Positions 41,227 to 50,005 of a DNA stretch of 64,000 nt are shown here, in pieces (position 1 is the stretch's first letter; each line of letters begins with the position of its first letter). This DNA is from Rhizobium indicum (GTDB taxonomy: Bacteria > Pseudomonadota > Alphaproteobacteria > Rhizobiales > Rhizobiaceae), in contig NZ_CP054023.1 in NCBI RefSeq assembly GCF_005862305.2, forward strand, positions 372,001 to 436,000. The letters run 5' to 3'. The translations under genes were made by a program, and so were the position numbers. Below the pieces are notes generated by a model. It saw only the letters and a list, made by a program, of their open reading frames with translations, did not search any database and was not told the origin of the DNA.

Positions 41227-43131
41227 TTATTTCGGTTGTGCCGGCTTCAGCTTGACCATCATCAGCCTGGAGTTGGCCCAATTCGGCACCGGATCGGTAT
41301 AGGGGTCGGCGATGGTCGGATAACCGGTCCAATAGGTCGTATCCATCGAGGTGAAGACGTTATACGACATCAGCGGGATCGTCGGCATTTCGCGGGCGAC
41401 CAGCTTCAGATAATCCTTGCCGAGCTCGACGCCCTTGGGATCGTCGGCGCTGATGCCGCGGATGCTTTCGATGATCTTGTCGAGCTCCGGATTGCTCCAG
41501 CGCTGCCAGTTGCGCGGCGGCTGATTGTCACCTTTCTTGGCCACGAACTGCGAGTGCCAGCTGTCCAGGAAGAACGACAGGTCGGGATCGCCGCCCCAGG
41601 TTTCGACGCTCCAGGCGATCGCCACCTGGAAATCGCCGGGCTGTAGCGCCGTCTGCCAAAGTTTCGCGGCCGGCACGGCTTTGGCGTCGATACCGAATGC
41701 GGCCCATTGCTGCGCAATCAGCGTCCCGGCACGGGTGAAGACCGAGCGTGTGTCGCCCTCGACCGTCATCCGGATCTTGAAGGGCTGTCCATCAGGGGTC
41801 AGCCATTTGCCGCCGGCTTTCTTGAAGCCTGCCTTTTCCAGCAGTTCGCCGGCAGCCTTCGGATCCGGTTTCCACCAGCCATAGCCAAAGGCACCGCTGA
41901 TTGCCTCCGGGTCGGTCGGGATCTGGTCCTTGAACTTCGGCTGCTTGCGCAGAATATCGGCGATCTGTTGCCCGACCGTCGGGTCATAAGGCTTGATCTT
42001 GCTCTTGCCGGTATCGATCTCGAAATTCTTCAGCCAATCCTGCATCGGCGCCTGATAGTCCTTCATCGTGGCCGCCGTCGGCGGCACGCCGAGCGCCGAA
42101 AGCGTCGCCGCCCCGCGATAGCTCGCCATATCAACCGCCTTGATGTCGATCAGCAGGGCGAGCGCCCAGCGTACATCGGCGTTGTCGAAGGGCGGATTCT
42201 GGGTGTTGAAGATCACGGCCGGAAGTGTCGGGTCCGGATGGGCGAAGGGAAAGCCCGGGAACCATGTCTCGATTGTCTTGGATTTTTCCTTCAGCGTGAA
42301 CATGCCCTCAGGCGTGTTGTCGTGAATGATATCGAGATTGTGCTCGAGCTGAGCGATGGTGCGTTTATCCGGCGGGCCGGGATCGGCATAGGTGACATAT
42401 TTCGGGGCCGGCTCGCCGAAGCGGGCAAGCGATGTCCGCTGCCAGTCGTCACGCTTCTCCCAAGTATACCACTTGCCCTGCGGATCGTAGGACTTGAGCT
42501 TATAGGCGCCGAGCGAGACGGGATTGGCGAAATCATAGCGAAGCGGATCTTCGACTTTCTCGAAGACATGCTTGGGCATGATCCAGGCGCCGTTCCAGCG
42601 AACGGTGAAGATGGCGTGGAAGCGCGAATTGGGCTTCTTCAGCTTGAACACCACAGTCGAGGGGTCGGTCGCCTCGACGCTTGCCACCTGCACCGAGAAG
42701 GCAGCACTCCAGATCATGCCGGGGTGATCCATCTGCGTCTTCACGGTATAGACCACGTCGTCTGCCGTGAACTCCACGCCGTCGCTCCAGAAGAGCCCCT
42801 TGCGCAGTTTCACGGTCATCTCGGTGAAGTCGGCATTATATTGCGGCTTGTCGGCGGCCAGCGAATTATCCCAGGTCGCGCCGCCAAGTCCTTGTTCGGG
42901 GTCGATATACCAGAGCGTATCCATGGTCAGCTGCTGCAGGCCGGTCGATACGCCGCCGCCGCCATTGACCCAGATGTTGAACCAGCCGGGATTTTTGATC
43001 GTCCCTTCCGGATTTTCGACGATGAGCGTCTCCTTGCGCGGCAAGGAGGTGTAGTCATCGGCCTTGGCCGTCGCTGTCAGGCCGAGTGCGGCCAGCGCGA
43101 CGCCAAATGCGAGCCTCTTCCACTGTTGCAT
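41227..43131 (-). CDS. Family 5 ABC substrate-binding protein, probably for arabinosides
   Basis: Periplasmic binding protein of the DppA/OppA class (634 aa). A signal peptide MQQWKRLAFGVALAALGLTA ends at TAKA-DDY. GGGAGGAG immediately upstream selects ATG 43131 over the frame from 43212. Landmarks include LRKGLFWSDGVEFTADDVVY and FFLDSWHSQFVAKKGDNQPP late in the protein. Family 5 proteins also bind oligosaccharides, and the next upstream gene is a GH51 arabinofuranosidase, so arabino-oligosaccharides are the likeliest ligand. Confidence 0.88.
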   Translation of the reverse strand: MQQWKRLAFGVALAALGLTATAKADDYTSLPRKETLIVENPEGTIKNPGWFNIWVNGGGGVSTGLQQLTMDTLWYIDPEQGLGGATWDNSLAADKPQYNADFTEMTVKLRKGLFWSDGVEFTADDVVYTVKTQMDHPGMIWSAAFSVQVASVEATDPSTVVFKLKKPNSRFHAIFTVRWNGAWIMPKHVFEKVEDPLRYDFANPVSLGAYKLKSYDPQGKWYTWEKRDDWQRTSLARFGEPAPKYVTYADPGPPDKRTIAQLEHNLDIIHDNTPEGMFTLKEKSKTIETWFPGFPFAHPDPTLPAVIFNTQNPPFDNADVRWALALLIDIKAVDMASYRGAATLSALGVPPTAATMKDYQAPMQDWLKNFEIDTGKSKIKPYDPTVGQQIADILRKQPKFKDQIPTDPEAISGAFGYGWWKPDPKAAGELLEKAGFKKAGGKWLTPDGQPFKIRMTVEGDTRSVFTRAGTLIAQQWAAFGIDAKAVPAAKLWQTALQPGDFQVAIAWSVETWGGDPDLSFFLDSWHSQFVAKKGDNQPPRNWQRWSNPELDKIIESIRGISADDPKGVELGKDYLKLVAREMPTIPLMSYNVFTSMDTTYWTGYPTIADPYTDPVPNWANSRLMMVKLKPAQPK

Positions 43132-43295
43132 GAACTCCTCCCTAGAAAGCGACGATACGGCGGCCGCAAAGGCACGCATGGGCACGTCGCGGTTGTCGGT
43201 TCGCAGAGGCATCAGGACTTGAACAGTCAGGTCCAGGGCCTCGGTGAACCATCCCTCCGGCTCCCTGCCTCCTCGCAGCGAGCCGAATATCTTCA

Positions 43296-43336
43296 GCCGG
43301 GGGATTACCCGGCGACGGCTGTCACACCGACAGCCG
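43296..43336. promoter_or_regulatory. Hairpins at the abfA / binding-protein junction
   Basis: GCCGGG (43296-43301) pairs with CCCGGC (43308-43313), and CGGCTGTC (43316-43323) pairs with GACAGCCG (43329-43336) over the abfA stop codon. There is no T-run. They may set the relative mRNA levels of abfA and the transporter. Confidence 0.4.
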
Positions 43337-44830
43337 GATGACGTTGTAGGAGAACGGTTTCAGCGCTGCCCGCAGCCGTCCCTCCTCGATCTTTCCACTT
43401 TCGACATTGACGGGAACGACCGTCTTCGGCCGTGCAGCCGTGTTGACGGCTTCCAGCTCACCGTGGGTCATCTCCACCTGCTCGATCACCCGGGCATTTC
43501 CGAAGCCTTCCAGCCGCACATCGAGATCGAGCGCCGTGCTCGGATGGCGGTTGACGGCAAAGAAGGTCAGGGTCTTGCCGTCCTCGGAATGGACCGCCGA
43601 TACGTCGAGATAGGGGACGTCGTTCTCCTCGTCGCTGTCATAGGTCGGGCCATCGACGACCAGCTGCAGCGCCGTTCCACGGCCATATCTGGAGGCGTAA
43701 TAGAACGGGTAGTAGATGGTCTGGCGCCATGCCGCACCGCCGTCCTCGGTCATGATCGGGGCGATGACGTTGACGAGCTGTGCGATGCAGGCGATGCGCA
43801 CGCGGTCGGAGCGACGGATGAAGGTGTTCAGGATGCCGCCGACCTGCAGCACGTCCTCGAAATTATAGACGTCTTCCAGGAGATGCGGCGCATCCGGCCA
43901 TTCGTCGCGCGCCAGGATCTCCTTGTCCTGCTGGTTGGAATGATACCAGACATTCCATTCGTCGAAGGAAATGCCGATCGTCTTCTTCGAGCGTTTTTTC
44001 GCCTTGATGTAGTCGATCACGCCGCCGATCGTGGTGATGTAGCGGTCGAGCTTCGTGGCGCGGGCGAGATAATTGAGCGTGTTTTTCTCGCGGTTGGCAA
44101 AATACATATGCAGCGAGATATGGTCGGCGCTGTCATAGCACTGCTCGAGGACCTGGGCTTCCCACTCGGGATAGGTCTTCATGTCGGAATTGGACGAGCC
44201 GCAGACCACGAGTTCGAGGGACTTGTCGAAGCCGCGCATGGCCTTCGCCGTCTCATCCGCCAGCCGGCCATATTCATAGGCCGACTTGTGGCCGACCTGC
44301 CAGGGACCATCCATCTCGTTGCCGAGGCACCACAATTTGACATCGTGCGGATTGGACCAGCCGTGCTTGCGGCGCAGATCCGACCAGTAGGTGCCGCCAG
44401 GATGATTGCAATATTCGAGGAAATTGCGGGCGGCATCCAGGCCGCGTGATCCGAGATTGACGGCAAGCATCGGCTTGGTATTCGCCTTCTTGCACCAGTC
44501 GACGAATTCATTGACGCCGATCTGGTTGGCTTCGCGGGTGCGCCAGGCAAGGTCGAGGCGAACCGGGCGTTCCTCACGGGGGCCGACGCCGTCTTCCCAA
44601 TTATAGGCCGAGACGAAATTGCCGCCGGGATAGCGGCAGTATGGCGTGTCGAGCTCACGGACCAGATCGAGGACATCCTGCCGGAATCCGTCCTCATCGG
44701 CCGTCGGGTGTCCGGGCTCATAAATGCCCCCGTAGATCGCCCTGCCGAGATGCTCGAGAAATGAACTGTAGAGCCTGGAGTCAATGGACGCGATGCAGAA
44801 ATCGCGGTGAACCACAACGTTCGTCTTCAA
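43322..44830 (-). CDS. abfA: GH51 alpha-L-arabinofuranosidase
   Basis: Family 51 glycoside hydrolase (502 aa), predicted to release terminal L-arabinofuranose from arabinoxylan- or arabinan-derived oligosaccharides in the cytoplasm (no signal peptide). Acid/base Glu172 lies in CLGNEMDGPW and the nucleophile Glu291 in SFDEWNVWY. Other landmarks are SSFLEHLGRAIYGGIYEPGH and YCRYPGGNFVSAYNWEDGVG. The start is TTG at 44830 behind GGGAGG. It leads the operon of the binding protein and the Dpp-type transporter, and is divergent in function, not orientation, from the HTH regulator gene next to it on the same strand. Confidence 0.92.
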   Translation of the reverse strand: MKTNVVVHRDFCIASIDSRLYSSFLEHLGRAIYGGIYEPGHPTADEDGFRQDVLDLVRELDTPYCRYPGGNFVSAYNWEDGVGPREERPVRLDLAWRTREANQIGVNEFVDWCKKANTKPMLAVNLGSRGLDAARNFLEYCNHPGGTYWSDLRRKHGWSNPHDVKLWCLGNEMDGPWQVGHKSAYEYGRLADETAKAMRGFDKSLELVVCGSSNSDMKTYPEWEAQVLEQCYDSADHISLHMYFANREKNTLNYLARATKLDRYITTIGGVIDYIKAKKRSKKTIGISFDEWNVWYHSNQQDKEILARDEWPDAPHLLEDVYNFEDVLQVGGILNTFIRRSDRVRIACIAQLVNVIAPIMTEDGGAAWRQTIYYPFYYASRYGRGTALQLVVDGPTYDSDEENDVPYLDVSAVHSEDGKTLTFFAVNRHPSTALDLDVRLEGFGNARVIEQVEMTHGELEAVNTAARPKTVVPVNVESGKIEEGRLRAALKPFSYNVIRLSV

Positions 44831-44846
44831 CGGATCCTCCCGTTTA

Positions 44847-44859
44847 TATATCAGAAATT
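44847..44859. promoter_or_regulatory. Candidate operator upstream of abfA
   Basis: TATATCAGAAATT lies 17 bp before the abfA start codon. It matches 12 of 13 bases of TATATCGGAAATT at 45995-46007, in front of the neighbouring regulator gene. The 210-bp gap 44831-45040 is AT-rich and should hold the abfA promoter. A shared operator for the regulator is inferred from the matching sites. Confidence 0.45.
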
Positions 44860-45040
44860 TTGTTTTCTTGCCTCTAACTTGATATCAGGAATGTTGTTCT
44901 GTCAACCGCGTTGCGGTTTTAATCATACTAATGTGGGGATCATAAAAAATTGTTTTATTACAAATATTTGACCGATTTTAGCGGTCGTCAAAACTGGAAA
45001 GAAGCGTGATATGTAAATCAAGATTTCCGATTTTGATATT

Positions 45041-45967
45041 TCAGACATGCAGCCGCATGATGATGTCGCGTCCGTGATTTCCGAAGCCGCGGCCGAAAAT
45101 ATTCACGCCGCCAGTATGGCCGGCATTCTCCGCGATGCCGACCCGGAGCCGGATGGAAGAGTGCTGCGTAAGGGCGAGATCGCTGAGCGTGACATTCGAG
45201 GCGGCGACACCGTCGATGAAGGTTCCGCGCGTGGAGATACGCCAAGTCTTCATCATACCATATTGCGAGCCTTCGAGCTTCCACCATGCCGGCGTGAAGG
45301 CTCCGCGCTTGTCGCCATAGTCGCCGGGCGACGTCCAGGTTCCAATGGCCATTCCATTGACCCAGAGGGTTATGTCCGACGGCCAGTCCGGATTGGTGCC
45401 GGGCACTTCCGACGACAGCTCCAACGAAAATTCGATGGCGCGGATATCCTTGTTCAACACCTTGGCGTTGTTGGGGAATTTATATTCCACATAGCCCCTG
45501 CCAAACCAGACGAGACCGGCCTGCATGCGCTGCGGATCGAGAAAATAGTCGGGGACATCGAGCGGGCCGATGACGCTCTCGGTGGAGCAAAGGCCACATG
45601 GGGCATGGACGTCACAACTGGTGTAGAGCCCGACCGGCATTTCGACTTCGATGATATTGTTGGCCCTTTGGGCGGCACTTTCCTCAAAACTGATCAGAAT
45701 TTCGCTGTAGATCGCCGAGCAGATCTTCTGGTTTCCCTTGCGCGCCTTCGTCAATTGGGAATCGACAAGCCGGGCGTCTTCCAAAATCTGGATCCCGGTG
45801 GCGACGGTCGATTGAGGCAGCGAAAGAGCACGCGCGATATCGTTGATATTCATCGGCCCTTTGGCGCAAAGCAGCTTGAGCATCTCGAGCCGCGCCGGCG
45901 CCGAAAGCGCGCGTATCGCATCATTATTCTCGCCGGCGGCAATCGTCAAAAACGAGCGTTCCATCAT
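45041..45967 (-). CDS. ArsR-like HTH regulator fused to a beta-rich domain
   Basis: Transcriptional regulator (308 aa). Residues 14-95 form an ArsR-type winged helix (AIRALSAPARLEMLKLLCAK, then DIARALSLPQSTVATGIQIL). The remaining 200 residues are tryptophan- and glycine-rich and look like a beta-sandwich, LWVNGMAIGTWTSPGDYGDK and TPAWWKLEGSQYGMMKTWRI, possibly a sugar-binding fold. A cysteine cluster CDVHAPCGLC lies between the two. The adjacent arabinofuranosidase/ABC operon is the probable target, with arabinosides as inferred effector. Confidence 0.85.
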   Translation of the reverse strand: MMERSFLTIAAGENNDAIRALSAPARLEMLKLLCAKGPMNINDIARALSLPQSTVATGIQILEDARLVDSQLTKARKGNQKICSAIYSEILISFEESAAQRANNIIEVEMPVGLYTSCDVHAPCGLCSTESVIGPLDVPDYFLDPQRMQAGLVWFGRGYVEYKFPNNAKVLNKDIRAIEFSLELSSEVPGTNPDWPSDITLWVNGMAIGTWTSPGDYGDKRGAFTPAWWKLEGSQYGMMKTWRISTRGTFIDGVAASNVTLSDLALTQHSSIRLRVGIAENAGHTGGVNIFGRGFGNHGRDIIMRLHV

Positions 45968-45976
45968 TCCCCCAGT

Positions 45977-46018
45977 ATTTCCGATGAAATGATGTATATC
46001 GGAAATTATGATACATCA
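45977..46018. promoter_or_regulatory. Nested inverted repeats upstream of the HTH regulator
   Basis: ATTTCCGAT (45977-45985) pairs with ATCGGAAAT (45998-46006), and TGATGTAT (45990-45997) pairs with ATACATCA (46011-46018). Both are perfect. They begin 10 bp upstream of the regulator start, the usual place for autorepression. Confidence 0.55.
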
Positions 46019-46078
46019 AGTGGGAATGCTTAGGTCGTGGCTGACTTAGATGGTTTAGAATTCTGCGATGCGAGGGAC

Positions 46079-46501
46079 TTAGAGATCCTTCCACGGATTG
46101 ATGATCTGCAAGCCGATTCCCTCGAAATCGGACACATTGCGCGTTGCGAGTGAAGCGCCGCGCGAGATGGCGATGGCTGCGATCTGCGCATCGAACTGGC
46201 TGATCGGCCTGCCAGCCTTGCGGCGATCAGTGGCAATGATGGCGTAGACGTCTGCCGCGTCACGATCGAATGGCAGGACACGGCCACTCATGTCCTCATG
46301 GAATATCGGCAGGACTGCTGCCTCGAGATCATTCCGACGCCGACCGTGAGGAAGGAGGCGTAAGCCATATAGAATTTCCGCTTCGGTAATCGCGGTCGTG
46401 AATACCGATAGTGGATGTTGTGCCCCGAGCCATTCGATTACAGCCACATTCGGCGCCGGCGTGAGCAGTTCCGAAATGACGTTGGTATCGAGAACGATCA
46501 C
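46079..46501 (-). CDS. vapC: PIN-domain toxin (VapC family)
   Basis: PIN-domain ribonuclease of 140 aa. The acidic residues expected for the metal site are present: Asp in MIVLDTNVISELL, Glu in AITEAEILYGL, Asp in SQFDAQIAAIA and Asp near ATRNVSDFEGIG. It matches the FitB/VapC subgroup (LLPHGRRRNDLEAAVLPIFH). Start codon GTG at 46501 overlaps the antitoxin stop (GTGA), so translation is coupled. Confidence 0.92.
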   Translation of the reverse strand: MIVLDTNVISELLTPAPNVAVIEWLGAQHPLSVFTTAITEAEILYGLRLLPHGRRRNDLEAAVLPIFHEDMSGRVLPFDRDAADVYAIIATDRRKAGRPISQFDAQIAAIAISRGASLATRNVSDFEGIGLQIINPWKDL

Positions 46502-46746
46502 GCGTCAAAGTCCGGCGCGTCCCGGATCGGCTGCCGGGGCGGAATTTCGAGCTCAACCCCTCCGACCGATTGCAAGCGGGCGCGAATGGTATCGGCGAGA
46601 TTGCGCGCCACCGGCTCGGTAGTCGCAAGTGCCGTACGCAGAATATCGCGTGCTTCGTCTTCCATTGACCGGCCATGCGTGGCGGCGCGAACGCGCAGCC
46701 GCTGCTTCAATCCATCATCGAGATTGCGGATCGTCATGCTGGCCAT
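46498..46746 (-). CDS. Ribbon-helix-helix antitoxin (FitA/VapB-like)
   Basis: Antitoxin of 82 aa. The N-terminus MASMTIRNLDDGLKQRLRVR is the ribbon-helix-helix of FitA/StbC-type antitoxins, followed by AATHGRSMEDEARDILRTAL. The C-terminal tail (ELEIPPRQPIRDAPDFDA) should wrap the toxin. GGAGG five bases upstream favours ATG 46746 over the start at 46758. An operator-like inverted repeat lies just upstream. Confidence 0.9.
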   Translation of the reverse strand: MASMTIRNLDDGLKQRLRVRAATHGRSMEDEARDILRTALATTEPVARNLADTIRARLQSVGGVELEIPPRQPIRDAPDFDA

Positions 46747-46760
46747 CATTGCCTCCATTC

Positions 46761-46787
46761 ATCAATGACAGCATATAAATCATTGAT
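46761..46787. promoter_or_regulatory. Operator-like inverted repeat of the VapBC pair
   Basis: ATCAATGA (46761-46768) and TCATTGAT (46780-46787) form a perfect inverted repeat with an 11-bp AT-rich spacer, 15 bp upstream of the antitoxin start. Binding by the antitoxin is inferred from the usual autoregulation of such pairs. Confidence 0.5.
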
Positions 46788-46870
46788 TGCATATTCTCAA
46801 GCAACGGTCCCGAGATGTGTTTCCGTTCTCAGCCTGGCGGTCCACAACAAGAGTGGTCCGCCGGCCCGGG

Positions 46871-48160
46871 TCAATGCCCGGTCGCCTCAGGCTGCAGGTC
46901 GGCATCGGTCAGGGTTCCGAGAAAGGCGACGATGTCGTCGATTTCGGGATCGGTGAGGGCGGGCGCGTCGCCCGGCTTCCGGCCAAAGGGCGGATCCTGG
47001 TTGAGGTTATCCCAATAGGCCTGCGGCAGGTCGTCATATCTGCGGACCGAGCCGTCGGCACTTTTCGGGTACCAGCGGCCGGGATCGCTGTCGCGTGTCG
47101 CATAGAAGGAAACGACGTCGCGCAGCGAGTGGAAATAGCCGTTATGGAAGAAGCTCTGCTTCAGCGCGACATTGCGCAGCGTCGGGGTGCGGAACAGGCC
47201 GCAATATTCGCTGCGTCCGGCAAAGTCGGTGCGCTGAGGGCCGCAGAGGCCGAGATCGTGATAGTTCGGGTCGCTGTTGGCCGGGATCGCCATGTTGCGG
47301 GGTGCGGCAAGGCCGAGGAAGCCGAAATCGGAAAATTGCGGCGGCTCGCCGTCATTGGCGGGTTCGCTTAAGTGACAGCTCGAACAGTTGCCCTTGGCTG
47401 GGTCCTCGAACAGCTGCCGCCCGTGCAATTCCTGCGCCGTCAGCGTCGCCTTGCCGGCGAGAAAGGCGTCGTAGCGGCTGGAATAGGGATAGAAATCCGG
47501 GCCACTTTGTTCGAAGGTGGCGAGCGCCTCGGCGGCGGCATCGAAGGCGTCCTTAGGATTGTCGAACACGGTCTCGCCGAAGGCTGCCGTGATGTCGCCG
47601 GCATAAGCGGCCTTCTGCAGCTTTGCCACCACCTCGGCCGCATCCTTGTTGCCCATCTCGAAGGGCGAGAGCAGCGGGATCTTTGCCTGATCGGCGCCGT
47701 GATCGACCCGGCCGTCCCAGGTCAGGCCGCCCGTCGGGCCATTGTCGACACTTTCGTCGCCCTCGTCCTCGGAATCGTAATAGTGCTCGGTGAAAGCAGG
47801 TACCGCCTGCAAATAGCGCAGCGTCGGAACGGCGCGCAGGCCCGGCTGGTCCCCATGTTTGCCGCCCATTTCCACCGGCATGGCCGATGCCGGGCCGAAG
47901 GCGTGCGCCGGATCATGGCAGGACGCGCAGGCCTGAAGTCCCGAGGCTGACAGCGAGGTATCTGAGAATATCTTGCGGCCGAGCGCGCCGAGCGTTTCGG
48001 CCCGGGCGAAGGCCTCGGCACGTGACATCGGTCCGGGATGCAGGCCGGCGGCGGTCGCCGCGCTGCTTTGCCGCAGGGGAAAAATGGCAAGACCAAGCGC
48101 CATGGCACCCATGCTGACGGCCAGGCCGGAGCGCACAAGCCAGATGATCTTCGTCGTCAT
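46871..48160 (-). CDS. Di-haem cytochrome c peroxidase / MauG-like protein
   Basis: Periplasmic protein (429 aa) with an N-terminal membrane/secretion segment (IIWLVRSGLAVSMGAMALGL) and two haem c sites, CASCH at 78-82 and CSSCH at 259-263. Further landmarks are GRKIFSDTSLSASGLQACAS, LTWDGRVDHGADQAKIPLLS and LFRTPTLRNVALKQSFFHNG. The family reduces hydrogen peroxide with electrons from cytochromes, or modifies proteins (MauG). No methylamine dehydrogenase genes are nearby. It is divergent from the phosphoesterase gene. Confidence 0.9.
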   Translation of the reverse strand: MTTKIIWLVRSGLAVSMGAMALGLAIFPLRQSSAATAAGLHPGPMSRAEAFARAETLGALGRKIFSDTSLSASGLQACASCHDPAHAFGPASAMPVEMGGKHGDQPGLRAVPTLRYLQAVPAFTEHYYDSEDEGDESVDNGPTGGLTWDGRVDHGADQAKIPLLSPFEMGNKDAAEVVAKLQKAAYAGDITAAFGETVFDNPKDAFDAAAEALATFEQSGPDFYPYSSRYDAFLAGKATLTAQELHGRQLFEDPAKGNCSSCHLSEPANDGEPPQFSDFGFLGLAAPRNMAIPANSDPNYHDLGLCGPQRTDFAGRSEYCGLFRTPTLRNVALKQSFFHNGYFHSLRDVVSFYATRDSDPGRWYPKSADGSVRRYDDLPQAYWDNLNQDPPFGRKPGDAPALTDPEIDDIVAFLGTLTDADLQPEATGH

Positions 48161-48358
48161 GATAAGGATTCCAATAAGTTGGCGCGGGTTTCCTCCATGA
48201 TCGAACCTCGTTGCAACAAATTGATGACGGCTATTCCCTGCGGCATCACGACAACCCCAGATGTCACAAAGTTGATAGACGGCCGGAATAGCGTCCGAAC
48301 GCCCCCCGAGCGTTCTTCGCTCCCTCTAGCCAACGCCCCCTAGCCATGAGGTACCCAC

Positions 48359-49903
48359 GTGAAAAGACTGAAACTCCTCCACTCGATCTGTCTCGCCGGA
48401 TCGGCCATCGTGCCGGTTGCAGTGGCGACGGCAGCCCATGCGGCGCCGGCCGGTTACGACAAGATCGACAATGTCGTCGTCATCTATGCCGAAAACCGCA
48501 GCTTCGATAATCTCTACGGCAGCTTTCCCGGCGCCGACGGGCTCTCGAACGCGACCGCCGATCGCGCCCGCCAGCTCGACCGCGATGGCCAGCCGCTGTC
48601 CGAACTGCCGCCGGCCTGGGGCGGCCTCACCGCCAAGGGTGTGACGCCTGCCGTCACCGAGGCGCAGTCGGCCCATCTCGCCAACGCCTCCTTCGCGATC
48701 GACGATCCAAAGGGGTTCGCAGAGGCGCCTTCGGTCATCACCCGCGACCTCTGGCATCGCTTCTACCAGGAGCAGATGCAGATCGACGGCGGCAAGAACG
48801 ACAAGTTCGTCGCCTGGGCCGATTCCGGCAGCCTGGTCATGGGCCATTACGACGGCTCCATCCTGCCGATGTGGCAGGTCGCCAAGAAATACGTCATGGC
48901 CGATAATTTCTTTCAGGGCGCCTTTGGCGGTTCGTTCCTCAACCATTTCGCACTGGTCTGCGCCTGCACGCCCTATTATCCGGATGCCGACAAGAGCCCG
49001 GCCAAGCCCACCATCGCCAAGGTCGATGCGGACGGCACGTCGCTGACCGTGGCGGAGAACGCCCCGAAGTCGGCTCTGGAGGGCGCACCCAAATTTGTCT
49101 CCGACGGCACGCTGACCCCCGACTTCTACGCCGTCAACACCATGCAGCCGCCCTACCAGCCGAGCGCCAATCCGCCGGCCAAAGATGGTGATGCGGCCTA
49201 TGCCGATCCGGCGGCCTCAACGACGCTGCCGCCGCAGCATGAAATCACCATCGGCGACCTCATGTCGCTGAAGGGGGTCAGCTGGGCCTGGTATAGCGGC
49301 GCCTGGCAGGCAGCTCTGGACGGCAAGAACGCCACCCCGGTGCCGAACTTCCAGTTCCATCACCAGCCGTTCAACTATTTCGCCAATTTCGCGCCGGGCA
49401 CGCCGGCGCGTGCGGAGCATCTGAAAGACGGCGGCCTTGGCGGCGAAGCCTTCCTCAAGGATATCGACGATGGCAAGCTGCCGGCGGTTTCCTTCTATAA
49501 ACCGCAGGGCAACCTCAACGAACATGGCGGTTATGCCGATGTTGCGAGCGGCGACCAGCATCTTGCCGATATCGTTTCCCACCTCGAGAAGAGCCCGCAA
49601 TGGGGCCATATGCTCGTCATCGTCACCTATGACGAGAATGGTGGCTTCTGGGATCACGTCACGCCACCGAAGGCAGATCGCTGGGGTCCGGGCAACCGCA
49701 TTCCGGCCTTCATCATCTCGCCCTTCGCCAAGGGCGGCATGGTCGATCACACCCAGTACGACACGACGTCGATCATCCGCTTCATCACCGCGCGCTACGA
49801 TCTGCCGGTGCTGCCCGGCGTCATCGCCCGCGACAAGGCACTGCGCAACAACGACCGCCCGCCAATGGGTGACCTGACGGCCGCGCTCGACCTGACGCAT
49901 TGA
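48359..49903 (+). CDS. Secreted phosphoesterase (phospholipase C / acid phosphatase family)
   Basis: Exported 514-residue protein of the AcpA/PlcC phosphoesterase family. The signal is KRLKLLHSICLAGSAIVPVA with cleavage near AHA-APAG. Active-site features are VVVIYAENRSFDNLYGSFPG (metal Glu-Asn pair), DNFFQGAFGGSFLNHFALVC, FYKPQGNLNEHGGYADVASG and VTYDENGGFWDHVTPP. The start is GTG at 48359 with GAGG eight bases upstream; an ATG at 48346 is in another frame. Either phosphomonoesterase or phospholipase activity is possible. Confidence 0.88.
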   Translation: MKRLKLLHSICLAGSAIVPVAVATAAHAAPAGYDKIDNVVVIYAENRSFDNLYGSFPGADGLSNATADRARQLDRDGQPLSELPPAWGGLTAKGVTPAVTEAQSAHLANASFAIDDPKGFAEAPSVITRDLWHRFYQEQMQIDGGKNDKFVAWADSGSLVMGHYDGSILPMWQVAKKYVMADNFFQGAFGGSFLNHFALVCACTPYYPDADKSPAKPTIAKVDADGTSLTVAENAPKSALEGAPKFVSDGTLTPDFYAVNTMQPPYQPSANPPAKDGDAAYADPAASTTLPPQHEITIGDLMSLKGVSWAWYSGAWQAALDGKNATPVPNFQFHHQPFNYFANFAPGTPARAEHLKDGGLGGEAFLKDIDDGKLPAVSFYKPQGNLNEHGGYADVASGDQHLADIVSHLEKSPQWGHMLVIVTYDENGGFWDHVTPPKADRWGPGNRIPAFIISPFAKGGMVDHTQYDTTSIIRFITARYDLPVLPGVIARDKALRNNDRPPMGDLTAALDLTH

Positions 49904-50005
49904 CCGGTTACGAGCGGCCCCGGTGCTGACTGGGGCCGCTCCATCTGTTTCTTTTACGCATTCCGGACGCAAAACCGCTGCGCCTTTTGCTGGAACTGCT
50001 TACCG

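Noticed and set aside
41707-43341. 544-codon plus-strand frame across the arabinoside binding protein
   Set aside because: Antisense shadow; the minus strand carries a signal peptide and family 5 motifs.
48161-48358. Pho box before the secreted phosphoesterase
   Set aside because: TGTCACAAAGTTGAT near 48260 and a related repeat near 48215 only loosely resemble the CTGTCAT-N4-CTGTCAT form, so no call was made.
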